Origin: UBA6049 sp965662345
GTDB taxonomy: Bacteria > Bacteroidota > Bacteroidia > Flavobacteriales_G > Salibacteraceae
Assembly (NCBI GenBank): GCA_965662345.1
Contig: CBFIHE010000013.1
Coordinates: forward strand, 6,491-70,490
Length of the DNA stretch: 64,000 bases
Direction of reading: 5' to 3'
The position numbers and the translations under genes are program-made. Positions 27,321 to 37,882 of the stretch are shown here, piece after piece; position 1 is the first letter of the stretch; the number at the start of each line of letters is the position of its first letter. The notes beneath the pieces are model-generated. The model saw nothing but the letters and a program-made list of their open reading frames with translations. It was not told the origin of the DNA and searched no databases.

Positions 27321-27737
27321 ATGGAAAAGCTTATCAATATATTGCTGGTAGAAGACGATGAGGTTGACGTAATGAATGTCAAAAGAACCTTCAAAAAAAA
27401 CCACATCACCAACCCATTAATCGTAAAGCATAATGGTGTTGAAGCTTTGGAAGCACTGAGAAACGATGAAGTTTCTTTTCCCTGCATTATACTTTTAGAC
27501 TTAAATATGCCCAAGATGGGAGGCATAGAGTTTCTGAAAGAGGTAAGAGAAGACGAACGCCTCAAAAAGATCACTGTTTTTGTGATGACCACCTCTAACC
27601 AAGACAATGATAAAGTTGATGCCTATAATTTAAACGTGGCAGGCTATATACTAAAACCACTTTCAATGGATCGTTTCGTTTCTGCTGTAGCTACCCTTCA
27701 AAGCTACTGGCAATTATGTGAATTTCCTGAATCTTAG
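27321..27737 (+). CDS. Single-domain response regulator (Rcp1-like)
   Basis: A 138-residue receiver with no output domain. The acidic pair is in LLVEDDEVDV, the phospho-acceptor Asp is in IILLDLNMPKMGG, the Thr is in VMTTSNQ, and the Lys is in YILKPLS. The long N-terminal loop and DNMPK-type motif are typical of Rcp1-like receivers paired with phytochrome or PAS kinases. It most likely takes phosphate from the PAS kinase and passes it on or acts through protein contacts. It starts seven bases after the pseudokinase stop. Confidence 0.92.
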   Translation: MEKLINILLVEDDEVDVMNVKRTFKKNHITNPLIVKHNGVEALEALRNDEVSFPCIILLDLNMPKMGGIEFLKEVREDERLKKITVFVMTTSNQDNDKVDAYNLNVAGYILKPLSMDRFVSAVATLQSYWQLCEFPES

Positions 27738-27740
27738 GCT

Positions 27741-29719
27741 ATGTCACGACTCAGTATACTCATTACAGAAGACGATAAGGTTGATCTAATGGCCTACAAA
27801 AGGGCTATTGGTAAAACGCACTTTGTAGATACTGAAATAGACAGCGCTGGACGCTCCTATGGCCTTTGATTTATTAGAAAACAATAAGTACGATTGTGTT
27901 TTTCTAGCCTATCAACTACCCGGGTAAAATGGATTAGAGTTACTTACTTCCATTCGAGACAAAGGGTTTAACATGCCCGTTACGGTAGTAACCTCGCAAG
28001 GTGATGAGCGTTTGGCTGTGGAAATGATGAAAGCGGGAGCTTTTGATTACTTTACGAAAAGTGAGATTAACGCAGAGTTAGTCAATAAGCTCCTACACAA
28101 TGTAGTTCAGTTCAATCGCATTTCTGAGGAACGGAATGCAGCTGAAAAGCGCATTAAAGAACAAGAGCTGTTTATTAATAAAATAGTCTCTTTCTCTCCT
28201 AATATAATTCACGTATTCGACCTGATTAATAGAAAAATCATCTTTATAATCACAACCTATTTAAGATGCTTGGCTACAAGCGTGGTGATCTAGAAGATTC
28301 TTTTGAGCGTGCCTTTAATTCTATTATTCACCCCTGATGAGTATGGAGAATTCAAAAGCCTTTTAGAGCGCTTGCATCACCTAAAGGAAGATGATGTTGA
28401 TGAAACAGAACTGCGGCTAAAAGATGCTGAAGACAATTACAATTGGCTTTTTGCAAGAAATGTTTCTTTCAAGAGAGATGTGAACGGAATAACCACCCAA
28501 GTGCTAGGTACAGCAATAAATATAACCACTAGAAAAAGAGCAGAAGAAGAGCTACTGATTGCAAAACAGCAGGCAGAACATGCTGCGCGTGCCAAATCTG
28601 AGTTCCTATCAAATATGAGTCATGAAATTCGTACACCCATGAATGCCATTATTGGGTTTAGCGACTTGTTATTATTACAGGCAGAACTCAAGGGCGAAGA
28701 TTTAGACAATTTAAAAGCCATAAAGAATTCTGCAGATAATCTATTGGTGATAATCAATGATATTTTAGATTTTAGCAAGATTGAAGCGGGTAAGCTCAGC
28801 TTTGAAAATATCTCGTTCAACTTGGAAGAACGCTTGGAACACGTGCGTAAAACCACGGATTTTAAAGCTAAACAAAAAGGAGTCTATCTGAAAATTGATT
28901 TAGATGAGAACATCCCTTCTAGTTTAATGGGTGATCCTTTTAGGCTGAATCAAATCTTAATCAACCTCATAGGAAATGCAATTAAATTCACCAAAAATGG
29001 TGGGGTTACTGTTCGTGTAACCCGAACAAACAAAGACCTTGAATCGATAGGCTTAAAGTTTGAAGTAGTTTATACTGGTATTGGAATACCTGAGGAGAAA
29101 CAGGCTACTATTTTTTGAGAGCTTCTCACAAGCCTACACAGATATTTCAAGAAATTATGGTGGAACTGGACTTGGATTAACCATTACCCGCAGATTGGTG
29201 GAACTGCAAGGGGGGAACTTAAACTTGGAGTCTGAAAAAGACAACGGTTCTAACTTCTATTTTGATCTTACCTTCAGCAAAGCCAAGGAAACAGATAAAC
29301 CCAAAAAACCAAAATCTAATGAGCTTCCAGAAGAAGCGGTTACAGGGCTCAGAATTTTAGTTGCAGAGGATAACCCGGTGAACCAAATGCTTATCAAGCA
29401 GGTACTTTCTAAATGGAGTGTTGAGTTTACTATTTGTAATAACGGTAAAGAAGCTGTTGAACAAACAGAGCAAACTGAATACGATATATTGCTCATGGAC
29501 TTACAAATGCCTGTAATGGATGGCATTACAGCAGCTCATGAAATTAGAAATGGGAATTCTATAAATAAAGACATTCCAATTGTAGCGTTAACAGCAGATG
29601 CATTTATAGACACTCGGCAACGTGTTATAGATGAAGGTTTTAATGATTACCTAACCAAGCCGTTTAAGCGTGAAGAGCTACTTAACAAATTACTAGTGTG
29701 TACCCAACGCGTTAACTAG
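27741..29719 (+). pseudogene. Hybrid sensor kinase (REC-PAS-HisKA-HATPase-REC), disrupted
   Basis: A hybrid kinase of about 655 residues split over three frames. The order is receiver (starting MSRLSILITEDDKVD), PAS, HisKA with an intact NMSHEIRTPMNA, HATPase (N box LIGNAIKF, G2 GGTGLGL) and a second receiver with an intact Asp in LLMDLQMPVMDG. Frame breaks fall at 27849-27850 (extra G), 28243-28245 (missing T), 28331-28334 (extra C) and 29111-29116 (extra T). A TAA at 27925-27927 lies in a stretch that reads normally if GGG were GG and AAAA were AAAAA. The first receiver's Asp is Ala (27907-27909) and the ATPase G1 Asp is Tyr (29071-29073). The homopolymer pattern suggests sequencing error; the substitutions suggest decay. 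Either way it is the last gene of the operon, overlapping the convergent ABC-F gene by eight bases. Confidence 0.85.
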
Positions 29720-31583
29720 TATATTCAGATAGCTCCAGCCAACGCAGCTCTTGCTCATCCAGCCGTTCTGATACTTTCTCAAACCTTGCAGCCCATTTTG
29801 CTAATTGTTCATGGTCTGCTTCTCCACTATTCATTAGGCCTGTAAGCTCTTGTTTTTCTTTTTCTAGCAATTCAATAGACTCTGAAAGGGAATTGAACTC
29901 TCTTTGCTCATTGTAACTCAACTTCGTCTTCTCCTTGGGCTTAGCTTCTTTTGAAGCTATTGCCTTTTTAGGCTCTGCTTTTGAAGCTTTGCTCTCAATC
30001 AACTGTTGCTCATTCTCCCACTCGCGGTAGCGAGAATAGTTGCCAGGAAAATCTTTAAACTCTTTGTTCTTGCGGAAAACAAATACATGCTCCACTAATT
30101 TATCCATGAAAAACCGATCATGAGAAACTACAACCAAACAGCCCTTAAACCCCTTAAGGTATTCTTCCAACACATTAATGGTTAAAATATCTAAATCATT
30201 GGTGGGCTCATCTAATATTAGAAAGTTTGGATTTCGCATGAGAACTGTAAGCAAGTATAGCCTGCGCTTTTCTCCACCACTTAGCTTCTCAACATGTACA
30301 AAATGCATGTGTGGAGGAAAGAGAAACAGCTCCAACATTTGTGCTGCTGTGCGCGTACCTCCTGAAGCACTAGGCACATTTTCAGCAATGTCTTTGAGTA
30401 CCTCAATCACACGCTGTCCAGGTTTATAAGTAAGCCCCTCTTGAGAATAGTATCCAAAAACAACCGTATCTCCCAGTACAACCTTTCCAGTATCAGACTT
30501 TTCTCGCCCTGTCATAATCTTTACGAGGGTAGACTTTCCAGATCCATTCTCCCCCACTATTCCAATGCGGTCTATTCTAGTGAATTTGTAGCTAATACCT
30601 TTAAACAAAGAAACCTCACCATAACTCTTTCCTACATTGTGCAGCTCTAATACCTTAGAACCTAAGCGTTCCATTCCAGACTCAATAGTAAGCTCAGATT
30701 CTCGTTTTACTCCTTTTACTGTTTTTTTGATATCTTTAAATGAGTCTATTCTAGCTTTACTCTTACCAGTTCGAGCTTTAGGTTGCCTCCTCATCCACTC
30801 CAACTCTTTCTTAAAAAGATTCTTCGCCTTATCTAGTGAAGCTGCATTGGCAGCGTGCCTATCAGCGCGTTTCTCTAGAAAGTACTCGTAATTTCCCTTG
30901 TACCTGAATAGCGTTCCGCCTTCCAATTCTAAGATTTCAGAACACACATTATTTAAAAAGTATCTGTCGTGTGTTACCATGAGCAGAGTAGTCTTGGCTG
31001 TACTCAGCTGCTCCTCTAACCACTCTACCATCCCTACATCTAAGTGGTTAGTTGGTTCATCCAGAATTATAAAATCAGGAGTATCAAGTAGCAAATGTGC
31101 CAATGCAAGGCGTTTAACTTGTCCACCAGATAATGAACCCACCTTTTGATCGAATCTATCGATTTTAAGTGTAGCTAGAATCTGTTTTGCTCGTGCTTCG
31201 TAGTCCCATCCCCCAAGTCGATCTAACCTATCTATTGCCTTCTGCATCGTTTCTACGTCTTCTCTTGCCACACTTAACTCATACTCTCTAAGTGCGTTCA
31301 CCAGCGGGGTATCTGCCTGAAAAAGTGTGTCTAAAACGGTGCTCTCAGCATCAAAATCAGGATCTTGAGCAAGGTAACCTATGCGCATTCCTTTACGATA
31401 AACTACTTCACCTGAATCTGGAACGTCTTTACCTGCTAATATTTTAAGTAGTGAGGTCTTACCTGTTCCGTTGCCTGCTATAAGAGCAACCCTGCTTCCA
31501 ACCTGAAGTCCAAAACTAATTTGATCAAACAGTACGCGTTCACCGTACCTTTTTGATACATTATCTACCGAAACGATGTTCAT
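29712..31583 (-). CDS. ABC-F family ATP-binding protein (Uup-like)
   Basis: A 623-residue protein with two fused ATPase domains and no membrane segment. The first has Walker A GNGTGKTS, signature LSGGQVKRLALA and Walker B ILDEPTNHLD. The second has GENGSGKST, LSGGEKRRLYLL and ILDEPTNDLD. The linker is highly charged, and the C-terminal 70 residues form a coiled coil (from KLSYNEQREF), like the Uup DNA-binding C-terminal domain. ABC-F proteins act on ribosomes or, for Uup, also on branched DNA. It lies nine bases after the fructosamine kinase gene. Confidence 0.93.
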   Translation of the reverse strand: MNIVSVDNVSKRYGERVLFDQISFGLQVGSRVALIAGNGTGKTSLLKILAGKDVPDSGEVVYRKGMRIGYLAQDPDFDAESTVLDTLFQADTPLVNALREYELSVAREDVETMQKAIDRLDRLGGWDYEARAKQILATLKIDRFDQKVGSLSGGQVKRLALAHLLLDTPDFIILDEPTNHLDVGMVEWLEEQLSTAKTTLLMVTHDRYFLNNVCSEILELEGGTLFRYKGNYEYFLEKRADRHAANAASLDKAKNLFKKELEWMRRQPKARTGKSKARIDSFKDIKKTVKGVKRESELTIESGMERLGSKVLELHNVGKSYGEVSLFKGISYKFTRIDRIGIVGENGSGKSTLVKIMTGREKSDTGKVVLGDTVVFGYYSQEGLTYKPGQRVIEVLKDIAENVPSASGGTRTAAQMLELFLFPPHMHFVHVEKLSGGEKRRLYLLTVLMRNPNFLILDEPTNDLDILTINVLEEYLKGFKGCLVVVSHDRFFMDKLVEHVFVFRKNKEFKDFPGNYSRYREWENEQQLIESKASKAEPKKAIASKEAKPKEKTKLSYNEQREFNSLSESIELLEKEKQELTGLMNSGEADHEQLAKWAARFEKVSERLDEQELRWLELSEYTS

Positions 31584-31592
31584 TGTGCAATG

Positions 31593-32442
31593 CTAGCTAA
31601 AGTGATTGATTATTTTACGTGCTCTTGACGTATATCCACTTCCAAAAAGCAATACGTGCACCAAAATAGGATATAGCTGTGCCATGAGCAATCCGTCTTT
31701 TGCACCAGTTTCAAACGGATAAACAGTTTCATACCCGTAATAAAACGCATCAGAAAAACCTCCAAACAACTGCGTCATGGCTACATCCATATATCTATGA
31801 CCAAAATACACGGCAGGATCTACTAACGCCATCTCACCTCCAACCATAGCCATAGTGTTGCCAGACCATAAATCCCCGTGTAGAGGAGATGGTTTCTCCA
31901 ATGGAAAAACCTCTGCCATTCTTAGCAAATCAGATTCTTTTATTTCTGTAAGCCTTCCCTTATGATGCGCTAGCTTGAGCATGGGTAGCAGTCGCTGATG
32001 CATGTAAAACTGAGGCCAGGAGTCTGAAAACATATTATCTTGGCCAAGCGTTGCCAAAATGTTATCGTGCTCTAATCCAAAACGTTCACCATAATCTTTA
32101 TGGAATTCTGCCAACTGTCTTCCTGCGATTTCATATTCATGCTCAGATAGGCCTGAGGTGCTACTCTTCCACTCTAGCGCTAAATATTGATGGTTTTGAG
32201 ATACTCCAAAATCAATAACCTCAGGAACAGTAAAAGAAGAATGCTTTTGTAAAAACTTGAGTCCAAATGCTTCCTTTTCAAATAATCCTGGAAAAGCCTT
32301 TACATCATTAATCTTCACCACATTTAAACCTTAAGTTGAATGCATCATTGATATCTCCGCCTGAAACCCTATTAAAACCAAGCGATGAGTAAGCAGTAAA
32401 ATTCTTATTTAAAATATGATCAAAAGTTGCATTTTCACTCAT
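31593..32442 (-). pseudogene. Fructosamine kinase family protein, frameshifted near its N-terminus
   Basis: The intact frame (31593-32321) covers 242 residues with the kinase motifs SPLHGDLWSGNT and LVDPAVYFGHRYMD, but lacks the N-terminal lobe and begins at GTG. The missing part is present just upstream in another frame: ATG at 32442, MSENATFDHILN, then SGGDINDAFNLRF, which is the family's usual N-terminus. The frames join if AAA near 32324-32327 is really AA, giving AFNLRF-NVVKINDV and about 282 residues, the normal length. It would phosphorylate glycated protein amines or a ribulosamine. I infer either a one-base sequencing error or a recent frameshift. Confidence 0.8.
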
Positions 32443-32491
32443 GAAAAACCTTTCTATACTCTAGGTGTTCTCTTACTAAAACCAATATAAA

Positions 32492-33031
32492 ATGAAACTT
32501 TTAATATCACTTTTTACAATAATTCTTATGACAATGGCTACTTCATCAGATTCTGTTTATCAATTCAATGTTAAGACAATAGAAGGAGATGAAATTAGTC
32601 TTAAGGAATACGAAGGCAAGGTACTGCTGCTTGTTAACACTGCGAGTAAATGTGGCTATACACCACAATACACAGAACTAGAAAAACTGTACAACACTTA
32701 CAAAGATCAAGGATTGGTAGTTATTGGCTTCCCTGCTAACAACTTCATGGGGCAGGAACCTGGAAGCAACGAAGAAATTAAAACTTTTTGTGAGAAAAAC
32801 TACGGTGTTTCATTTCCAATGATGAGCAAAATTTCTGTTAAAGGATCTGACATACATCCACTGTATGACTTCCTAACTGATGAAGCAAAGAATGGCGCAG
32901 TGAGCGGAAATGTGAAGTGGAACTTCCAAAAATACCTAATAGGAAAAGATGGGAAAGTGGTTAAAAAATTCAGCCCAGGTGATAATCCAATGAGCGAAGA
33001 GATAACAGCAGCTGTTAAAGCATTACTATAG
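32492..33031 (+). CDS. Glutathione peroxidase family protein
   Basis: A 179-residue thiol peroxidase with a short hydrophobic N-terminus (about residues 3-16), so probably exported or membrane-tethered. The peroxidatic residue is Cys54 in NTASKCGYTPQY, a Cys rather than selenocysteine. The partner Gln is in FPANNFMGQEPG, and the Trp/Asn pair is in VKWNFQKYLIGKDG. It reduces hydroperoxides, most likely with thioredoxin in bacteria. It is divergent from the fructosamine kinase gene and followed by a strong terminator. Confidence 0.93.
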   Translation: MKLLISLFTIILMTMATSSDSVYQFNVKTIEGDEISLKEYEGKVLLLVNTASKCGYTPQYTELEKLYNTYKDQGLVVIGFPANNFMGQEPGSNEEIKTFCEKNYGVSFPMMSKISVKGSDIHPLYDFLTDEAKNGAVSGNVKWNFQKYLIGKDGKVVKKFSPGDNPMSEEITAAVKALL

Positions 33032-33052
33032 TTTCACGTACAATGAATCTTT

Positions 33053-33085
33053 AAAAGCCGCTAGAGAGAACCTAGCGGCTTTTTT
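33053..33085 (+). terminator. Rho-independent terminator after the peroxidase gene
   Basis: AAAAGCCGCTAG and CTAGCGGCTTTT form a 12-bp stem with a seven-base loop, followed by a T run. Confidence 0.9.
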
Positions 33086-33175
33086 GTAGTCAAGAATATA
33101 TTGATGGAGATTTAATACTGATAATGCTGAAACTTTGTATCTTTCAGAACCTTACTATGAAATCCCTTTTAGAAG

Positions 33176-34216
33176 ATGCACTCAGTTATTTTCTCCTTTA
33201 TTACAACCGTAGCTCTTTTGTTTTGGGCTCCTTCGTTCTTGAAGGCTCAAGAAATAGAAGAATCATTAGATATATTGGTTGACGCCTACGAAGGTAAAAG
33301 CCGTGTGAAAAACGTAGATTACACCCTAACGCTAAACCAAAAGGAAGTAATAAAACTAACTAGCAAAAAGGGCTCCTTCAACTTTGTAATTAAGCCTAAT
33401 GATGGGGTATATGAGCTGCAAATGGAAAAGGAAGGTTACCTTACCAAACGCATAATTTTTGATTCTTATGCCTACCCTTTTAATAATGCTTACGAGCTAC
33501 AGGAAATTATAATTGAATTTATACCCGTTGGCGCCAAGCTTAACGAAGCTGTGTATGCGGGTACCATGAAATACGACCCTGTTGCCAATGCTTTTAGGGT
33601 TTCAAAATCTGATACAATTAAAGCTCGTTTGAGCGAAGAAGTGAAGAGCAACTCTAATAAACTCAACGATATTTATGACAAGGCTGTTTACAATGGTAAT
33701 GGATTGCGACAAATTGAAGAATTCGAGTATGCAAAAGGTTACTTTGAAATAGCACTTTTAGCCAGGCCCAATGATGACTATGCACGTTCTCAATTAGCAT
33801 TAGTTGATAGCTTAGCAAAAGTAGAGCAGAGTAAACCTAAGCCAATACTTATCGCAAAAGCAGAAGTGCCAGCTCAAGAGGCACAGGAGCCTAGTTCAAC
33901 TGGAAGTGAAGAACAAAAACAGATTCAAAAGTCTACCTCAAAAACCATTCAGCCAGCACTTACCAAAACAACAACAGCACCTGCAGGGAATTATTTTTCT
34001 GTGCAGCTTGGAGCTTTTGTAGATTGGTTTAATGAAGATGTCTTCAAAGACGTTCCTGATTTCATTGTAGCCCAAGGTGCAGATTACAAAAGATGTTTAT
34101 CTGGTAAATTCTCTACCCGAGAAGAAGCTAAAGCCCGTATGGCTGAAATGAAGGAAAATGGCTTCAAAGATGCTTTTGTAGTAACGATGAAAGAAAACGA
34201 ACGAATCGGTTTTTAA
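33176..34216 (+). CDS. SPOR domain protein, exported
   Basis: A 346-residue protein with a signal peptide ending LKAQ at about residue 24. Residues 40-120 form a beta-rich region (TLTLNQKEVIKLTSKKG, EKEGYLTKR), and 160-215 a TPR-like helical hairpin. A Ser/Thr/Gln linker follows, and a C-terminal SPOR domain at about 270-345 (YFSVQLGAFVDW, FSTREEAKARMAEM, FKDAFVV). SPOR domains bind peptidoglycan stripped of stem peptides at division sites, so a cell-wall role is likely. An imperfect -7 box, TATCTTTC, lies at 33138-33145. Confidence 0.85.
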   Translation: MHSVIFSFITTVALLFWAPSFLKAQEIEESLDILVDAYEGKSRVKNVDYTLTLNQKEVIKLTSKKGSFNFVIKPNDGVYELQMEKEGYLTKRIIFDSYAYPFNNAYELQEIIIEFIPVGAKLNEAVYAGTMKYDPVANAFRVSKSDTIKARLSEEVKSNSNKLNDIYDKAVYNGNGLRQIEEFEYAKGYFEIALLARPNDDYARSQLALVDSLAKVEQSKPKPILIAKAEVPAQEAQEPSSTGSEEQKQIQKSTSKTIQPALTKTTTAPAGNYFSVQLGAFVDWFNEDVFKDVPDFIVAQGADYKRCLSGKFSTREEAKARMAEMKENGFKDAFVVTMKENERIGF

Positions 34217-34238
34217 GCAAAAGACATATCTATAAAAA

Positions 34239-34274
34239 CAAAAAAGCTCGGTACTAATCTTCCCGAGCTTTTTT
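34239..34274 (+). terminator. Rho-independent terminator after the SPOR gene
   Basis: AAAAAAGCTCGG and CCGAGCTTTTTT form a 12-bp stem around an 11-base loop, with A and T runs outside. It could work in both directions, but the next minus-strand gene ends 128 bases away. Confidence 0.88.
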
Positions 34275-34401
34275 GCCTTAAACCTTCTACCCCTTTTTGG
34301 TATGATACAAAGATGGGGTAAGATTCTCTCTAATCCGTTCATTTATTGGTACCTAAGTAATAAGATGCACGAAAAAGGGTGTGAATGACATCTACCCCGA
34401 C

Positions 34402-37400
34402 TTAGAACTTCAATTTCTCGGTTTTTGTAACCCCGTTTTCCCGCACTACTTGTAGAATATGCAGTCCCTCTTTAGGTGCCGATGTGCTATAATTCGTACT
34501 TCCTATGCTTCCAGACTGTACCACTCTACCTGATACATCATACAATGTGTACCTTTTTAGGTGATCAGAAGATTGTAATCTCAGCTCTCCATTCACCACA
34601 AAAGCTGTGAAATAGAATTCATTATTCTCCTCTACTCCTACGGTTATACCACCTGGTACATCTACACCACCACCTGAAGGTTCATTCACAGAATACTGCA
34701 CCACCAGTGCAAAGCGATTCTTGATGGTGCCAATGGTATCTACTTCAAACGTGTAGGATAAATCGGCTATGGCTATGAGCGTATCTTCTTGCTTGTCTTC
34801 GACCCATGCGGAGTATTTATCCAGCCAGTTGTCTAATGAGTCTAACCTGATGCTGTGGCTTCCTGTAATCCATGCGTCTATACCCAATGAGATTTCTTTG
34901 CGTTCTTCTAGGTTCAAGTATGGCAATGCTTGTATAGCTAGCTCTTCTGTGCCTAACTCGCTGTAAAACGCTAAGCGTGGATGAGCTTTGAACTTTCTAC
35001 CATCTAACCCTATATCAAAGCTTGGTGTAGCCTCTGGCATAAGGGCTACCAATATCTGATTGAAATCATTGCTGTCGTTACTCAGGCTAAGCCACAACCG
35101 TTGCCTTGTCTCTTGTGATCTATTCTTAAAGAACTGCGTGTTGTTCCCAGATCTGCGTTGGGCGTTCTCAAAAGTGATGGTTGGTTTAGATTGGTTGGCT
35201 TCTACAAAAAAGCCTTGGCAACTTTGTATGTATACATCTGGTATAGCTCCCCCAGATGAGGCCGCTGTACCTCCCGCATTGGTTCTAGTGGCGTAATCAT
35301 TCGTGGTATTGCTACCACCAGATTCTTGGGTATTATGATTCCAAAACCACAAGGTTCCTGATGTCTTTGGTGTGTTGTGTGTTATAAAGTCACTCACCAA
35401 CACGGCACTTGGGTATGGGTTACCTACCAAGATATTCTCTGTATTACCTGCAGAAGTGGCTAGGGTAATGGTTCCGTTGTGGGCATCGCCTCCAAAGGTT
35501 CTGTTCTCAGCAGTTCCAGAAATATTTATGGTTCCAGTAGTGATATATCCTTTACCTGCTGTCATGGTTGCACCAGCGGCTTGTGTTGCCCATGCCTGTA
35601 TTGCATCGTTCCACATGTAAAAATCTGCAGTGTTTGAGGCCGTAAACACACCTCCCATGGTTGCACAACTTACAGGTGATGACCAATATTGGTAACGGGT
35701 AACGTTTGCCAAAGTGCCTGTATTGCGTGTGATGTTGTAGGTGCCAGTGCCGCTATTGTTATCTGCTGTTGCTGTTTGCACCAAAGAAGCCGAATTGGCT
35801 AAATTAATTGTTCCATTATTAATAACATCGCCATTAATGGTTAAAGAATGACCCGCTTCAATATCTACTATTCCTCCTGATAAGACCTCAATCTCATCTA
35901 GAGCAACATCTGAAGTAATATCTGCTATGCCTGTGGAAACCACTGCCCTAAGTGCTCCTGTGCCTGAACTTAGTGTGCCTCCGCGCCATTCACTATTGAA
36001 TGCCATATCTGCAATTACAGTTGAGCTATCGCTAGCCTCAATAGCACCGGGGTTTATTAGGATCTAAATCACTTGTTCTAACCCAATTTCCCTTTGAATA
36101 TTGATAATCTCTTCTCTGGCCTTTAGTAGCTCCTAAGTCATCAATGATGACTCCATCATTCGTATTGGGAAGCCCCCCACAGCGTATGATCCAACGCCTT
36201 CCTTCATTATTAAAATCACATTCGTTACCAGAGTTTAGAAAATTAACGCTTGTAGCGTTCATAGGCCCATAACTGCTTTCAAAGTCTGCTCTAGAGGTGT
36301 TTTTTGAAATCACATAAAAACCATTCGCAGGTATAGTTCTATCCCCGCTACCTTCTGAATCTAAATCGAATACCAAGTCTGCCACTCCTGCATTATATGC
36401 CCGAATAACTTTACAAGTGTTTAGACTTAAATTAGAGGCTGTTAAGTTATAGAGCTCTAAATAAGTGAAAGACCCCGTATTCCCATCGGTTACTTCTGAT
36501 ATAATAAAATCACCTACAGAAGGCACAACACCTGTATTTTCATCATTTTCTATACCAGATGAAAAGGTACTATTCAAACGAGTAAAAACCTTAACAAAAT
36601 AAGTTGTGCCTGGTGTGAGTCCAGTAAGGGTAAAGTTTGTTCCGCTACCATCATAAACCAGTGTTGAACCATCTGACAGAGTTGGATTTGAACCATCTGA
36701 AAAATCAGAAGAGTTTATGGTGTACGTTCCACTTGGAACACCGCTAATAGTGCTTGTTTTAACGGCAACTAAAAAGTCTGTGAAGCATATTGGAGCATCC
36801 CTGTTCACAGTTATTTGGGCACCTGCAGGCCTCAATAATAGATTGCTATTGTTTGCTACATTCGTAACAATGGTTTATGAACCTACCTCTTCTGTGCTGT
36901 AAGCCGTTGGGCTACCACTGGTATTAAAAATTGCATAATGATACGTGCTTCCTGGATTTAATCCAGTTATTGTCATATTGGAAGCATCACCTTTGTAAAC
37001 ACAAAAAGCACTGGCGTCATTTTCGTAAGCAGTTCCGCTACCAAATGCACTGTTAGCAGTGTAAGAGGTTAAAGCATTTGAAGGTGAACCAATGGTAATG
37101 GCAGATGAAAGCTTTGCGAATACCAATACTTCATTATCGGCAGCGGTATAACTTAGTGGTAAACCCCATGAAAGATTTAATTCTCCATTTGCACATGATG
37201 TAGTTTGCACATTTGAAACAGGGTCTGCCACAAACCCTGTGTAGCCCATGACATTATCTCAATAGTGAATCTCAAAAGCTCCATTCTCTAGCACTGAAGT
37301 TACACGAATACGAATGTTAGTCACAGGACCTCCTGTTATGAGAGTGGAAGCTGTAGTTGCCGTAATATCATCAACTAATTCACCATTATTATCAAACTGT

Positions 37401-37795
37401 ATCCAATTACCTGCTCCATTTAAGTCGTATTCAAAACGAAGGGTATCATGGTTAGCTTCTAATGTTCATCCATTAGCTGGTACATCCACAGTTAGCAGGT
37501 ATAAGGTGAATGCGCCACCCGATGTAATTGGGGATAGCCATGTACTCACTCCATCTTGATTCCTTGAGCCAAACATTTCACTGCCAGCATTATTTCGTAC
37601 CCTAAGATATTTCCGTGTTGGGTCTGAAGAAAAATTGGAGTTATTGTTAGTATCTATGGTCCAAGTAACACCTGAGGTATCTGTGGTTAAGCCATCAATG
37701 CCTTTACCGTTTCGACCTGTAAAATATTCTTGGTAAATTATTGTTTGGCTATTTGCAGCAAAGACTAAAAGTAAAAGGGAGAAGAAGGTATTGAT
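34402..37795 (-). pseudogene. T9SS type A cargo protein gene, disrupted
   Basis: Read through its lesions this is about 1130 residues: a signal peptide (NTFFSLLLLVFAANSQ), a beta-sandwich segment, fibronectin/lamin-tail-like domains (GDFIISEVTDG, TYLELYN, PANGFYVISK) and a C-terminal type A sorting domain (LYDVSGRVVQSG, HILQVVRENG). In-frame stops lie at 37466-37468 (TGA where Trp would fit after PANG), 37259-37261 (TGA) and 36875-36877 (TAA). A frameshift lies in the G run 36049-36052. No start codon is in frame: a TAA at 37796-37798 directly precedes the signal peptide. The lesions include base substitutions, so sequencing homopolymer error alone does not explain all of them. Confidence 0.85.
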
Positions 37796-37882
37796 TTAGG
37801 ATCAATACCCTCGTAATAAGCTGTTTGTGATTAAACTAGTGCGATGTATCTATCTATTATAAGATTCTACAATAGAATATGT

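Noticed and set aside
31593..32321. Fructosamine kinase as a complete gene with GTG start
   Set aside because: The kinase N-lobe is missing in this frame and is found directly upstream in another frame.
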